Shown here: positions 42,107 through 51,415 of the stretch, one piece after another
How the letters are laid out: each line of letters opens with the position of its first letter
Numbering within the stretch: the stretch's first letter is position 1
Assembly (NCBI RefSeq): GCF_024158125.1
Contig: NZ_JAMZFT010000002.1
Location: 806,001 to 870,000, forward strand
Direction of reading: 5' to 3'
From: Futiania mangrovi
GTDB lineage: Bacteria > Pseudomonadota > Alphaproteobacteria > Futianiales > Futianiaceae
Length of the DNA: 64,000 nucleotides
Position numbers and translations under genes: made by a program
The notes under the pieces: model-generated
Database searches by the model: none
The model's input: the letters and a program-made list of their open reading frames with translations, nothing else
Told to the model about the DNA's origin: nothing

Positions 42107-44200
42107 GTGATCAGCGAACACGAGGCCGTGCCCGCGCGGCCCTGGCGCATCGGCGTGGACGTGGGCGGCACCTTCACCGACATGGTGATGGTGGATGCCG
42201 GCGGGCGGCTTGCGATCTTCAAGGTTCCGTCGGTGCCGGCAAATCCGGGCGAGGGGGTGCTGAACGCTGTTGCGCGCGCGGCGGAGCATTTCGGCATGGC
42301 GGTCGCGGACCTGCTGGAGGGGTGCCGGCTGTTCGTGCACGGCTCCACGGTGGCGACGAACACGGTGCTCGAAGGCAAGGGCGCGAGGGTCGGCCTGCTG
42401 ACGACCGAGGGGTTCCGCGACAGTCTGGAGATCCGCCGCGGCATCCGCGAGAACCCGTGGGACCACCGCACGCCCTATCCGCCGGTTCTCGTCCCGCGCC
42501 GCCTGCGCCGCCCGGTGCGCGGGCGCCTCGATCCGCAAGGGACACAGGTCGCCGCTCTGGAGACCGCGGACGTGGCGGACGCCTGCCGCCTCTTTGCGGA
42601 AGATGGCGTGGAGTCGGTCGCGATCGGCTTCTTCAACAGCTACATCGATCCCCGGCACGAGCATGAGGCGGCAGAGGCCGTCGCCGCACACTGGGACGGC
42701 GGCTGGGTGTCGGCGTCGGCCGACATCGCGCCGACCATCGGGGAGTACGAGCGCACCTCCACCGTCGTGATGAACGCCTATGTCGCGCCGCGCGTCGTGG
42801 GCTACCTGCGCGAGCTGAACCGGCGCCTGCGCGGCATGGGCCTGCCGGTGACGCTGCTGATGAGCCAGTCGAACGGCGGTGTCGTCTCGGTCGACCAGAT
42901 CTCGGAGCGGCCGGTGAACCTGGTGCTCTCTGGCCCCGCGGCAGGCGTGGGCGCCATGAACCTCGTGGCCAATGCGCTGGGCGATGACAACCTCATCTCC
43001 ATGGAGATCGGCGGCACTTCCTGCGACGTGGCGCTGATGAGCGGCGGACAGGTCGCGACGACCGACGCGCTGGAGATCGCGGGCTACCACCTCGCCATCC
43101 CGTCGGTAGAGATCCACACGGTCGGCGCCGGCGGCGGCACCATCGCGGGCGTCGACGGGGCGGGCATGCTGTTCGCGGGGCCGAAGGGGGCTGGCGCGCG
43201 GCCCGGTCCCGCCTGCTACGGCTTCGGGGGCGAGGAGCCGACGGTCACGGACGCGCAACTCGTCCTCGGGCGGCTGAAGCCCGGCGCCTACGCCGGCGGG
43301 TCGGTCACGCTCGACGGCGACCTGGCGCGCGAGGCGATCCGCACCCGCATCGCGGAGCCGCTGGGCTTGAGCGTCGAGGACGCGGCGGCGGGCGTCATCC
43401 GCCTCGTCGAGCAGCACCTGCTGCACGCGGTCGAGCGCATCTCGGTCCAGCGCGGCTTCGACCCGCGCCGCTTCACGCTGGTGCCGGCGGGCGGGGCGGG
43501 CCCGCTGCACGGGCCGACCGTGGCGGCAAGGCTGGGCGCGCGGCGCGTGTACGTCCCGCGCCAGGCGGGCGCGTTCTGCGCCATGGGCCTGCTGCAGTCG
43601 GATGTGCGGCAGGACTATGTGCAGGTGTTCATGCGGACGCTCGACGCGGACGTGGCCGGGGACGCCGAGGCAGGCTTCCGGGCGCTGGAGGCGCGGGCCG
43701 CCGAAACGCTGAAGGCCGAAGGGTTCGAGGGGGAGACGGCGCGGTTCCGCAGGTCGCTCGACCTGCGCTACCAGGGCCAGCAATGGGACGTGCGCGTCGA
43801 CCTGCCTGAGGGGGATGCGTTCGACCCGGCAGACGCGCGCGCGCTTTTCGAGCGGGAGTACGAGCGCCAGTTCGGCCACATCCAGCCGGGCGGGACCATC
43901 CGCATGACCGCGCTCAGGATCGCCGGCATCGGCGTGTTGCCGCCGCTGGAGCCCGCCCGCGCCGAGGCGGCGACCGCTGCGCCCCGTCCGCGCGAGACGC
44001 GGCCCGTCTGGTTCGAGGACGGCTGGCACGACACGGCGGTCTACGAGGGGGCGGACCTGCAGCCCGGCCATGCCGTCGACGGCCCGGCCATTGTGGGCGA
44101 GCAGACCATGACCGCCATCGCGCGTCCCGGCGACCGGATCGAGGTCGATGCGGCGGGCAATTTCCTGATCCATCTTCGCGAGGGGGGAGGCCGGACATGA
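42107..44200 (+). CDS. hyuA: Hydantoinase/oxoprolinase family subunit A (ATP-dependent)
   Basis: Large subunit of an ATP-dependent amidohydrolase or carboxylase of the N-methylhydantoinase / 5-oxoprolinase / acetophenone carboxylase group. The 697 residues start at a GTG (42107) after AGGAG and carry the N-terminal ATPase motif GVDVGGTFTD at 16-25, the VHGSTVATNTVLE segment, SLMEIGGTSCDVAL-like nucleotide loop (SMEIGGTSCDV), and the C-terminal GGAGPLHG motif. Substrate cannot be read from the sequence. ATGA overlap with the partner hyuB. Confidence 0.9.
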   Translation: MISEHEAVPARPWRIGVDVGGTFTDMVMVDAGGRLAIFKVPSVPANPGEGVLNAVARAAEHFGMAVADLLEGCRLFVHGSTVATNTVLEGKGARVGLLTTEGFRDSLEIRRGIRENPWDHRTPYPPVLVPRRLRRPVRGRLDPQGTQVAALETADVADACRLFAEDGVESVAIGFFNSYIDPRHEHEAAEAVAAHWDGGWVSASADIAPTIGEYERTSTVVMNAYVAPRVVGYLRELNRRLRGMGLPVTLLMSQSNGGVVSVDQISERPVNLVLSGPAAGVGAMNLVANALGDDNLISMEIGGTSCDVALMSGGQVATTDALEIAGYHLAIPSVEIHTVGAGGGTIAGVDGAGMLFAGPKGAGARPGPACYGFGGEEPTVTDAQLVLGRLKPGAYAGGSVTLDGDLAREAIRTRIAEPLGLSVEDAAAGVIRLVEQHLLHAVERISVQRGFDPRRFTLVPAGGAGPLHGPTVAARLGARRVYVPRQAGAFCAMGLLQSDVRQDYVQVFMRTLDADVAGDAEAGFRALEARAAETLKAEGFEGETARFRRSLDLRYQGQQWDVRVDLPEGDAFDPADARALFEREYERQFGHIQPGGTIRMTALRIAGIGVLPPLEPARAEAATAAPRPRETRPVWFEDGWHDTAVYEGADLQPGHAVDGPAIVGEQTMTAIARPGDRIEVDAAGNFLIHLREGGGRT

Positions 44201-45975
44201 CCGCGACAGCTTCCAGCGCCGCCAGCACGGGCGAAGACCGGATCGACCCGGTCGTCCTCGCGCTCGTCCAGAACCGGCTCGACCATGTCGCCCACCAGAT
44301 GGGCTGGGTCATGGTGCGCACCGCGCGCAGCCCGATCTTCAGCCAGGCGCACGATTTCTCCTGCTTCATCACGGCGGCCGACGGCACGGTGGTGAGCCAG
44401 GCGGACGGCATCCCCATCCACACGGGCGGCGGCGGCTTCGCGGTCCGCGCGCTGCTGAAGGCGTTTACCGGCGACATCGCGCCGGGCGACGTGTTCCTGC
44501 TGAACGATCCTTATGCGGCAGGCGGCAATCATCTGCCGGACTGGGTGATCGCACGGCCCGTCCATGCGGACGGCAAACTTCTGGGCTTTACCTGCAACCG
44601 GGCGCACCAGTCGGACATCGGCGGCGGGGCGGCAGGCACCTACAACCCGGAGGCCACGGAAATCTTCCACGAAGGCCTGCGCCTGCCGGTCCTGAAGCTC
44701 GTGGAGAAGGGAAAGCTGCGGACGGACCTCTGGGCGCTGCTGAAGCTCAACTGCCGCACGCCCGACCTGCTCGACGGCGATCTGCGCGCGATGCTCGGCT
44801 CGACGAAGATCGGGGCGGAGCGGGTGGAGGCGCTGGCGGCGGAGCTTGGCACCGGACAGGCGCTCGCCTGCTTCCGGGGGATACTGGATTACGCGGACGC
44901 GCGGTTCCGGGCCGCGATCGCGGAACTGCCGGACGGCGTCTACACGGGCGAGGACCATACCGACAACGACTGCTTCGAGGCCGCCGACATCGCGACGCGG
45001 GTCACGCTGACCATCGCGGGCGACCGCATGACGGTCGACTTCACCGGCACCGACCCGCAGATGAAGGGCTTCAAGAACAGCTCGCTCGCCAACACGCACT
45101 CGGCGGTCTACACGGCGCTGTGCAGCTTCTTCGACGCCGACATGCCGCGCAACGAGGGCAGCTTCCGCGCGGTCGGGATCGTCGCGCCCGAGGGCACGCT
45201 GGTGAACGCGCGTCCGCCCGCGCCCATGACCATGTGCACGGTCTTCCCCGCACACGACATCATCCACGCCTGCTGGAAGGCGCTGGCGCAGGCCGATCCG
45301 CACCGTGCCTCCGCCGGCTGGGCGCGCAACATCTTCGGTGTGACCGCGGGAAGCACGGAGGGCGGCGCTGAGCCCTTCGTCATGTACCACAACAATCTCG
45401 CGGCTGGCGGCGGCGCGATCGAGGGGCGCGACGGCTTCAACCAGATCGGGCACCTGTGCACGCTGGGCGGGCTGACCATCCCGAACCTCGAGGTCTACGA
45501 GCAGATCTACCCCGTGCGCTACCTGCGCCAGGAGTTCCGCTGCGATGCGGGCGGGGCGGGCGAATACCGCGGCGGCACCGGCGTCGACTACGCGGTCGAA
45601 GTGTTTGCGCCCGGGCGCTACTCCTTCCGGGGCGAGGGGCTGCGCACGCCGAGCGGCTACGGCATCCGCGGCGGCGGCTGGGGTGCGGGCGGGGCCATGA
45701 CGCTCTACCCGCACGACGGGTCGGAACCGGTGCACCCGCCGCAGTTCGGGCTGATGTCGCTGCCGCCGCTGCGCTACGAGGCGTCCTCTCCGGGTGGGGG
45801 CGGCTGGGGCGATCCGCTCGACCGCGACCCGGCGCGCGTGCTCGACGATGTGCGGAACGGCATCGTCAGCCTGGAGGCCGCGCGCGACACCTATGGCGTC
45901 GTGCTGATGGCGGACGGGCGTGGCGTGGACGCTGCGGCGACGAAGGCGCTGCGTGCGGGCAGGCGCGGGGGTTAG
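44197..45975 (+). CDS. hyuB: Hydantoinase/oxoprolinase family subunit B
   Basis: Partner subunit of HyuA, 592 residues. The N-terminus shows RTARSPIFSQAHDFSCF, then FLLNDPYAAGGNHLPDW, and the C-terminal GGGGWGDPLDRDP motif that ends the family. Translation is coupled to hyuA by an ATGA overlap. Together with the TRAP genes just upstream, import and cleavage (or carboxylation) of a cyclic amide, imide or ketone is a reasonable guess. Confidence 0.9.
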   Translation: MTATASSAASTGEDRIDPVVLALVQNRLDHVAHQMGWVMVRTARSPIFSQAHDFSCFITAADGTVVSQADGIPIHTGGGGFAVRALLKAFTGDIAPGDVFLLNDPYAAGGNHLPDWVIARPVHADGKLLGFTCNRAHQSDIGGGAAGTYNPEATEIFHEGLRLPVLKLVEKGKLRTDLWALLKLNCRTPDLLDGDLRAMLGSTKIGAERVEALAAELGTGQALACFRGILDYADARFRAAIAELPDGVYTGEDHTDNDCFEAADIATRVTLTIAGDRMTVDFTGTDPQMKGFKNSSLANTHSAVYTALCSFFDADMPRNEGSFRAVGIVAPEGTLVNARPPAPMTMCTVFPAHDIIHACWKALAQADPHRASAGWARNIFGVTAGSTEGGAEPFVMYHNNLAAGGGAIEGRDGFNQIGHLCTLGGLTIPNLEVYEQIYPVRYLRQEFRCDAGGAGEYRGGTGVDYAVEVFAPGRYSFRGEGLRTPSGYGIRGGGWGAGGAMTLYPHDGSEPVHPPQFGLMSLPPLRYEASSPGGGGWGDPLDRDPARVLDDVRNGIVSLEAARDTYGVVLMADGRGVDAAATKALRAGRRGG

Positions 45976-46000
45976 CCCGAGGACGATGTTATAAAACCAG

Positions 46001-46160
46001 TGTCATCCCCGGGCCTGTCCCGGGGATCCATGAACACAAGCGGTTGCGGGTCCCCCTTACCCGGTGCGGGCGTGTGCGAGCGAGGGTGAGGGGGCTTGCG
46101 GAGGCCTTCCAGGAAGCCACCGCCCCGGGCATGGGTCCCCGGCACGGAGGCCGGGGACGA
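46001..46160. repeat. Mosaic palindromic repeat element between the convergent hyu pairs
   Basis: The 193-base gap between the two convergent hyu units begins GTCATCCCCGGGCCTGTC and ends GTCCCCGGCACGGAGG. It contains two strong hairpins: a 7-bp stem (CCCCGGG 46007-46013 with CCCGGGG 46019-46025) and a perfect 9-bp stem (GTCCCCGGC 46135-46143 with GCCGGGGAC 46150-46158). The phrase TCATCCCCGGG...GGGGATCCATGAACAC recurs as a dispersed extragenic repeat in alphaproteobacteria, as I recall. It may also stop transcription from both sides, though no T-run is present. Confidence 0.6.
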
Positions 46161-46168
46161 CGGAGCGC

Positions 46169-47896
46169 TCAGGCGGCGCGGGGCCCTTCGCGCAGGGCCT
46201 TGGTGGCGGCGGCGTCGACCGTGCCGCCCGCATCCACCACGACGCCATAGTGCGCCCGCGCGCCCTCGACCGTGACGATGCCGTTGAGAACGTCCTCGGC
46301 CACGGCCTCGACCGGCCGGGTGAAGGGATCGCCCACGCCGCCGCCGCCCGGCATCTCGAGGATCAGCCGGTCGCCCGCGGGGATGGTCTGGCGTCCCTTG
46401 GGCCGAAGCTCCAGCCCGTTCACGGTCCGCACCCGGCCGAGCGCGCCCTTGGCGCCGCCCTGGCGGCCGCGCGGGGCGTGCTTGCAGCGGTCGAACATGG
46501 CCGAGATGGCGAAGGGCGCACCCTCCAGATGCTCGATCTCCATGACCTGGCCGGTGCCGCCGCGATAGCGGCCGGCCCCGCCGGAATCCGCGCGGTATTC
46601 CTTCCGCCAGACGACGAGGGGGGCGATGGTCTCGTTGATCTCGACGGGCGTGTTGCGCACGCCCGAGGGGAAGGCCGTTGCCGAGAGCCCGTCCTTGGCG
46701 ACGCGCGCGCCCGTGCCCCCGGTGTGAAAGATGTTCATGGCGAAGGGCCGGGCATTGCCATAGTCGGCGTCGACGACGCCGTGGCCGCCGAGCAGCATCG
46801 GGTTCCAGAGGCTGGAGGTCCCCTCCGCCGGCACGCCCTCGTTCATCGCCTGCTCGAGGCAGCCCAGCACCACGTCCGGCAGCATCTGGCCGATGACGTG
46901 GCGCGCGGCGACCGCGCACGGGTGCGGGGCGTTGAGGATCGAGCCCTCGGGCGCGGTTACCTTCACCGGGATCAGCGACCCCCAGTTGTTTGGGATCTGC
47001 CCGCCGATCACGCAGCGCACGCCGAAGCTCGCATAGGCCTCGGTATAGGTGATCGGCACGTTGATGCCGTAGAGGGACACGGGCGAGGTGCCGTCGAAGT
47101 CGACGAAGATGCCGTCGTCCGACACGGTCAGCGCGCAGACGAGGTCCACCTCCTTCTCGTAGCCGTCGATCCGCATGGAATTGCGGAAGGTGCCGCGCGG
47201 CAGCTTTGAGATCTCCTCCAGCATGGCCTTGCGGGAGTTCTCGACGATGTGGCCCCCGACCTCGTCGAGCGTCTCTAGCCCGAACTCCCGCATCATTTCG
47301 AGCAGGCGCTTCGAGCCTGTCTCGTTGCACGCCGCGAGCGAGTAGAGGTCGCCCTCGACCTGCAGGGGCTCGCGGACATTGGCGCGCACGATGTCGAACA
47401 GCGCCTCGTTCATCACGCCGCGCTTCGCCAGGTGCATGATCGGGATGTAGATGCCTTCCTCGTAGACCTGCCGGCCGTCGGGACCGAAGCCGATGCCGCC
47501 CACGTCGACGACATGGCTGGTGGACGCGAACATGGCGACCGGCTTGCCGTCCTTGAAGGTCGGCGTGACCACGGTGAAGTCGTGCAGGTGCCCGGTGCCG
47601 AGCCACGGGTCGTTGGTGATGTAGATGTCGCCGTCTTCCATCTTCTCCGGTGGGAACTTCTCCAGGAAGAAGCCGACGCTCGCGGCCATGGCGTTGACGT
47701 GGCCGGGCGTGCCGGTCACGGCCTGCGCGAGCATCCGCCCCTGCATGTCGAAGACGCCGGCGGAGAGGTCGCCCGCCTCGCGAACGGAGGTGGAGAAGGC
47801 GGTGCGGATCAGCGTCTGCGCCTGTTCCTCCACGACGGAGAGCAGGCGGTTCCACATGATCTGCAGATGGATCTGGTCGAGGGCCGAGGTGCTCAT
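46169..47896 (-). CDS. hyuB: Hydantoinase/oxoprolinase family subunit B (second pair)
   Basis: The 575-residue partner of the hyuA copy at 47922. It has the N-terminal RTAFSTSVREAGDLSAGVFD, YITNDPWLGTGHLHDF, the SHVVDVGGIG metal-region segment and the C-terminal MPGGGGVGDPFTRP motif. ATG 47896 is chosen because the earlier in-frame ATG would overlap the hyuA coding region. The pair is diverged from the plus-strand pair, pointing to a different substrate. A 25-base gap separates it from hyuA. Confidence 0.9.
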   Translation of the reverse strand: MSTSALDQIHLQIMWNRLLSVVEEQAQTLIRTAFSTSVREAGDLSAGVFDMQGRMLAQAVTGTPGHVNAMAASVGFFLEKFPPEKMEDGDIYITNDPWLGTGHLHDFTVVTPTFKDGKPVAMFASTSHVVDVGGIGFGPDGRQVYEEGIYIPIMHLAKRGVMNEALFDIVRANVREPLQVEGDLYSLAACNETGSKRLLEMMREFGLETLDEVGGHIVENSRKAMLEEISKLPRGTFRNSMRIDGYEKEVDLVCALTVSDDGIFVDFDGTSPVSLYGINVPITYTEAYASFGVRCVIGGQIPNNWGSLIPVKVTAPEGSILNAPHPCAVAARHVIGQMLPDVVLGCLEQAMNEGVPAEGTSSLWNPMLLGGHGVVDADYGNARPFAMNIFHTGGTGARVAKDGLSATAFPSGVRNTPVEINETIAPLVVWRKEYRADSGGAGRYRGGTGQVMEIEHLEGAPFAISAMFDRCKHAPRGRQGGAKGALGRVRTVNGLELRPKGRQTIPAGDRLILEMPGGGGVGDPFTRPVEAVAEDVLNGIVTVEGARAHYGVVVDAGGTVDAAATKALREGPRAA

Positions 47897-47921
47897 GGCG
47901 CGTCTGTCTCCCGGTCTCTGG

Positions 47922-50024
47922 TCAGCGGCGCTGAAGGACAATGTAGCCCAGATCGTTCACGACGGCATCGAAGGCCGCCGAGACGACGGTGGTGGTCTGG
48001 GCCTCGGCGATGAGGGCGGGGCCTGCCACGCGCATGCCGGGCGCGAGGTCGTCGCGCCAGTGGATGCCGGCCTCCACCGCCTTGCCCGCGCCGGGGTCGA
48101 AGACGGTGCGCGTGGCGGCAGGCGCCGCGACCGGGCCGTCCGTCCGGGGCGCACCGGTGCGCGCGGGCTCCGGCACCTTCGTCTGGACGGTCAGGGTCCA
48201 GCTCAGGACCTCCACGTCTAGATTGGGGATGGTGCGGCCGTAGAGCGCGACATAGGCCTTCTCGAAGGCGGCACGCAGCACCTCGGCATCGTCTTCCGAG
48301 ATCGTCCGGACCGGCAGGTCGACGCTGATCTCGTGGCCCTGGCCCGCGTAGCGCATGAAGGCCTGGCGGGTCTCCACCAGCGGCTCGTCGGGGGCGCCGT
48401 GGCGGACCACGGCGTGCGCCTCCGCGCTCATCTCGTCGAGCACCTGGTTGGCGAGGTCCGCGTCGAAGGCGCCGAGCTTCATGTAGCGGCTGCGCACCAC
48501 CTCGTAGGCAATCGGGGCCTTGAGGAAGCCGATGGCCGAGCCGACGCCCGCGCCGGTCGGCACGACGACCGTGTCGAGGCCCAGTTTCTCCGCCAGCCGT
48601 GCGGCGTGAAGGGGGGCCGCGCCGCCGAACGCGATCATGGTGCGGCGGGTGACGTCCTTGCCCCATTCGATGGCGTGGACGCGGGCGGCGTTCGCCATGT
48701 TCTCGTCCACGATCTCGGCGACGCCGAAGGCCGCGTGCGGCCCGTCGAGGCCGAGGTGCGCGCCGACGCGCGTCTCGATGGCCTTCACGGAGGCGTCGAC
48801 ATCGAGCGCCACGTCCCCGCCCGCGAAGCGCGACGGGTCGATGCGGCCCATGACGACGTCGGCGTCGGTGACCGTCGGGTCCTGTCCGCCGCGACCGTAG
48901 CAGGCGGGACCGGGCTCGGAGCCCGCGCTTTCCGGGCCGACGTGGATGCGCTTCAGATTGTCGACGTGCGCGATGGAGCCGCCGCCCGCGCCGATCTCGA
49001 CCATCTCGATGACGGGGATGCGCACGGGCAGGCCGGAGCCGCGCTTGAAGCGGTAGACGCGGTCGACCTCGAAGGTACGGCTCTTCAGCGGTTCCATGCC
49101 GTCGATCAGGCAGATCTTCGCGGTGGTGCCACCCATGTCATAGCTCAGCACCTCATCGAGGCCCATTTCCGCGGCGATGCGTGCGGCCAGGATGGCACCG
49201 CCCGCGGGCCCGGATTCGACGAGGCGGATGGGGAAGCGCACCGCCGTTTCCAGCGCGGTCAGCCCGCCGCCCGAGGTGATGAGGAAGAAGGGGCAGCCGA
49301 AGCCCCGCTCCTTCAGTTGCTCGCCGAGGCGCGTCAGGTATTTCGCCATCAGCGGCTGGACATAGGCGTTGGCGCAGGTGGTCGACTGGCGCTCGTACTC
49401 GCGGATTTCCGGGCAGACTTCGGACGAGAGGCTCACGGGAACGCCTGGAAGCTCCTCGCGCAGGATCTCCGCCACGCGCGCCTCGTGCGCCGGGTTGGCG
49501 TAGGAGTGAATGAGGCCGACCGCGGCGCTCTCGATCCCTTGCGTCTTCAGCGTTGCGGCGACGTCGCGCACGCTCTGCTCGTCGAGCGGTACGAGCACGT
49601 CGCCGTGCGCGGTTACCCGCTCTCTCACTGGCAGGCGGAGATGGCGCGGCACGAGCGGGCGCGGCCGGTCGACGTTCACGTCGTACTGCTCGAACCGGTT
49701 CTCGTAGGCCATCTCGACGCTGTCGCGGAAGCCCTCGGTCACGATCAGCGCGGTCTTCGCGCCCTTGCGCTCGATCAGCGCATTGGTCGCGAGCGTCGTG
49801 CCATGGATGATGATGCCGACCTCGGACGGGGAGAGCCCCGCCTCCTCCATCACCTTCGCGAGGCCGGTCAGCACGCCTTCCTCGGGCGCGCGGGGCGTCG
49901 TGAGGGTCTTGGTGGTCACCTGCCGGCTGCCGATCTCCAGCGCCACGTCGGTGAACGTGCCGCCGATATCGACCGCAAGGCGCGCAGCGCCCCGGCCATC
50001 CGCCGAAGACGGCGTTCCTGACAT
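47922..50024 (-). CDS. hyuA: Hydantoinase/oxoprolinase family subunit A (second pair)
   Basis: The 700-residue ATP-dependent subunit with DIGGTFTDVAL near the N-terminus, IIHGTTLATNALIERKG, SYDMGGTTAKI in the second ATPase lobe and FGGAAPLHAARLAE near the end. ATG 50024 is taken; an upstream in-frame ATG would add 28 residues without similarity. Divergent from the EthD-like gene. No transporter is attached to this pair. Confidence 0.9.
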   Translation of the reverse strand: MSGTPSSADGRGAARLAVDIGGTFTDVALEIGSRQVTTKTLTTPRAPEEGVLTGLAKVMEEAGLSPSEVGIIIHGTTLATNALIERKGAKTALIVTEGFRDSVEMAYENRFEQYDVNVDRPRPLVPRHLRLPVRERVTAHGDVLVPLDEQSVRDVAATLKTQGIESAAVGLIHSYANPAHEARVAEILREELPGVPVSLSSEVCPEIREYERQSTTCANAYVQPLMAKYLTRLGEQLKERGFGCPFFLITSGGGLTALETAVRFPIRLVESGPAGGAILAARIAAEMGLDEVLSYDMGGTTAKICLIDGMEPLKSRTFEVDRVYRFKRGSGLPVRIPVIEMVEIGAGGGSIAHVDNLKRIHVGPESAGSEPGPACYGRGGQDPTVTDADVVMGRIDPSRFAGGDVALDVDASVKAIETRVGAHLGLDGPHAAFGVAEIVDENMANAARVHAIEWGKDVTRRTMIAFGGAAPLHAARLAEKLGLDTVVVPTGAGVGSAIGFLKAPIAYEVVRSRYMKLGAFDADLANQVLDEMSAEAHAVVRHGAPDEPLVETRQAFMRYAGQGHEISVDLPVRTISEDDAEVLRAAFEKAYVALYGRTIPNLDVEVLSWTLTVQTKVPEPARTGAPRTDGPVAAPAATRTVFDPGAGKAVEAGIHWRDDLAPGMRVAGPALIAEAQTTTVVSAAFDAVVNDLGYIVLQRR

Positions 50025-50213
50025 CCCTTGCCTCCAGTCGCTGTCTGGTCCGCTTTGCGGAAACCTGTTTCGCGGGTGGAGGCTAGCGGGGCGCCCGCCG
50101 GGGCACAAGGCGCGCGGCGCGGCATGGGGGATATGCGTCTTCGGGGTCGTCGCCGGGAGCCGCGCGGGTTAGTCTCCCGCAACACGAAACCGGCAAGCGA
50201 AACGGGGGATGCG

Positions 50214-50921
50214 ATGGCGATCGGTGGCAAGGGGATGCTGGTGATCTGCACCGACATTCCGGGAGAGCAGGAGGCGGAGTTCAACCTCTGGTACGACCGG
50301 GAGCACACCGAGGAACGGGTGGCGATCCCCGGCTTCGCGGGCGCGCGCCGCTGGGTCCTGGAAAGCGGCGACGGGCCGAAATACCTCGCGCTTTACGAGA
50401 CCGAGACATTCGACGTGCTGTCGAGCGCGCCCTACAAGGCCGCACTCGCCGGACAGACCGAGTGGTCGAAGTCCGTCATGGCGCACTTCCGGAACGTGAA
50501 GCGCACGCTGGGGCGGATCACGCAGACGGCAGGCATCGGCCAGGGCGGCGTCGTGACGCAACTGCGCCTGCGTCCGAAGGCGGGCGCGGAAGAGAGCCTG
50601 CGCGAGGCCCTGGCGGCGGCGATGGAGACGCTGACGGCGCAGCCGGGCATCGTTTCCGCCTTCCTGCTGGAAAGCGACCCGGAACTGTCGAAGCCGCTGC
50701 CGGAGCAGGTGGCCGCGGGCGGCGACGACGGCAGCAACCATGACTGGCTTCTCTATGTCGAATCGACCACCGCGCAGGCGGGCGCCGACGCCTTCGCAGC
50801 CCATCTCGCCGACGCCGACCTGGCGCAGGCGGGTGCGGGTGTCAGGGCGCGCGGGATCTACCGGCTCCTGTGGGGCCTGACGCGCGACGAACTGGCGCGG
50901 GAGGGGCGCGTGCCGGACTGA
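50214..50921 (+). CDS. EthD-like / dimeric alpha-beta barrel protein
   Basis: The 235-residue protein contains two ferredoxin-like halves (about 5-100 and 115-225), as in EthD and stress-responsive dimeric barrel proteins. The first half shows ICTDIPGEQEAEFNLWYDREHTEER, where the NxWYDxEH pattern is typical of this family. Catalytic role is unknown; relatives are linked to breakdown of small esters, ethers and lactones. It is divergent from the second hyuA, so a joint catabolic role is possible. Confidence 0.7.
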   Translation: MAIGGKGMLVICTDIPGEQEAEFNLWYDREHTEERVAIPGFAGARRWVLESGDGPKYLALYETETFDVLSSAPYKAALAGQTEWSKSVMAHFRNVKRTLGRITQTAGIGQGGVVTQLRLRPKAGAEESLREALAAAMETLTAQPGIVSAFLLESDPELSKPLPEQVAAGGDDGSNHDWLLYVESTTAQAGADAFAAHLADADLAQAGAGVRARGIYRLLWGLTRDELAREGRVPD

Positions 50922-50962
50922 GGCGCGGCACCGGTCCCCGTGCGCACAGGGAGGACGGCCCC

Positions 50963-51379
50963 ATGAACCGAATGGCGCTCGGCGTGGCTGCGGCGGCCGT
51001 CGTGGCGGGCATCGGATGCGCCGCGGCGCGCGAAGGGCTGCCAAACGGGCCCTGGCATGGCGGTGGGCCGCGGCTTTTCGTCCTGATCGACGGGCGATGG
51101 GAGATATCGGGCGGCGAGGCCGCATCGGCCGCATCGGGGATTGCGGCTCCCTCCGCCCCCGCTGCGCCGCCCGCGCCGGCGCCGCCGCCCTTGCCTGCCG
51201 TTCCCGCGCCCAATGCCACGGGCGCGGAACACATGCGCTTCGGGCTGGAGCTTTATTACCGCGTGCCGCTGCGGCTCGGCCCCGCGCCGGCGGCCCTCTG
51301 GCTGCCGCTCTCGTTCAGCGACGGGCTGAACCTCGATGCCCGCGAATACTGGCTGATGCTGCCGCCGGGAGCATGGTGA
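50963..51379 (+). CDS. Secreted protein of unknown function with Ala/Pro-rich linker
   Basis: I do not recognise this 138-residue protein. The first 22 residues look like a signal peptide (MNRMALGVAAAAVVAGIGCAAA), with a Cys that might be a lipid anchor, though the lipobox is not classical. An Ala/Pro-rich stretch (about 60-85) joins it to a short conserved-looking C-terminal part with aromatic residues (ELYYRVPLRLG and YWLMLPPGAW). ATG 50963 has a strong AGGGAGGA ribosome site, which supports a real gene. Confidence 0.6.
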   Translation: MNRMALGVAAAAVVAGIGCAAAREGLPNGPWHGGGPRLFVLIDGRWEISGGEAASAASGIAAPSAPAAPPAPAPPPLPAVPAPNATGAEHMRFGLELYYRVPLRLGPAPAALWLPLSFSDGLNLDAREYWLMLPPGAW

Positions 51380-51415
51380 CGGCGGGGCAGGAGGCTTGCT
51401 GCGAGTGACTTTCAT

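Noticed and set aside
42090-42110. A six-codon frame ending at the hyuA start
   Set aside because: It contains the hyuA ribosome site and has no site of its own, so it is a chance ATG.
41933-44173. A 746-codon open frame antisense to hyuA
   Set aside because: Composition is typical of a mirror frame in GC-rich DNA, and hyuA has convincing family motifs.
46007-46158. Rho-independent terminators
   Set aside because: The hairpins are strong but no T-run follows on either strand, so I list them as a repeat element only.
47922-50021. A long plus-strand frame through the second hyuA
   Set aside because: Shadow of the minus-strand gene.
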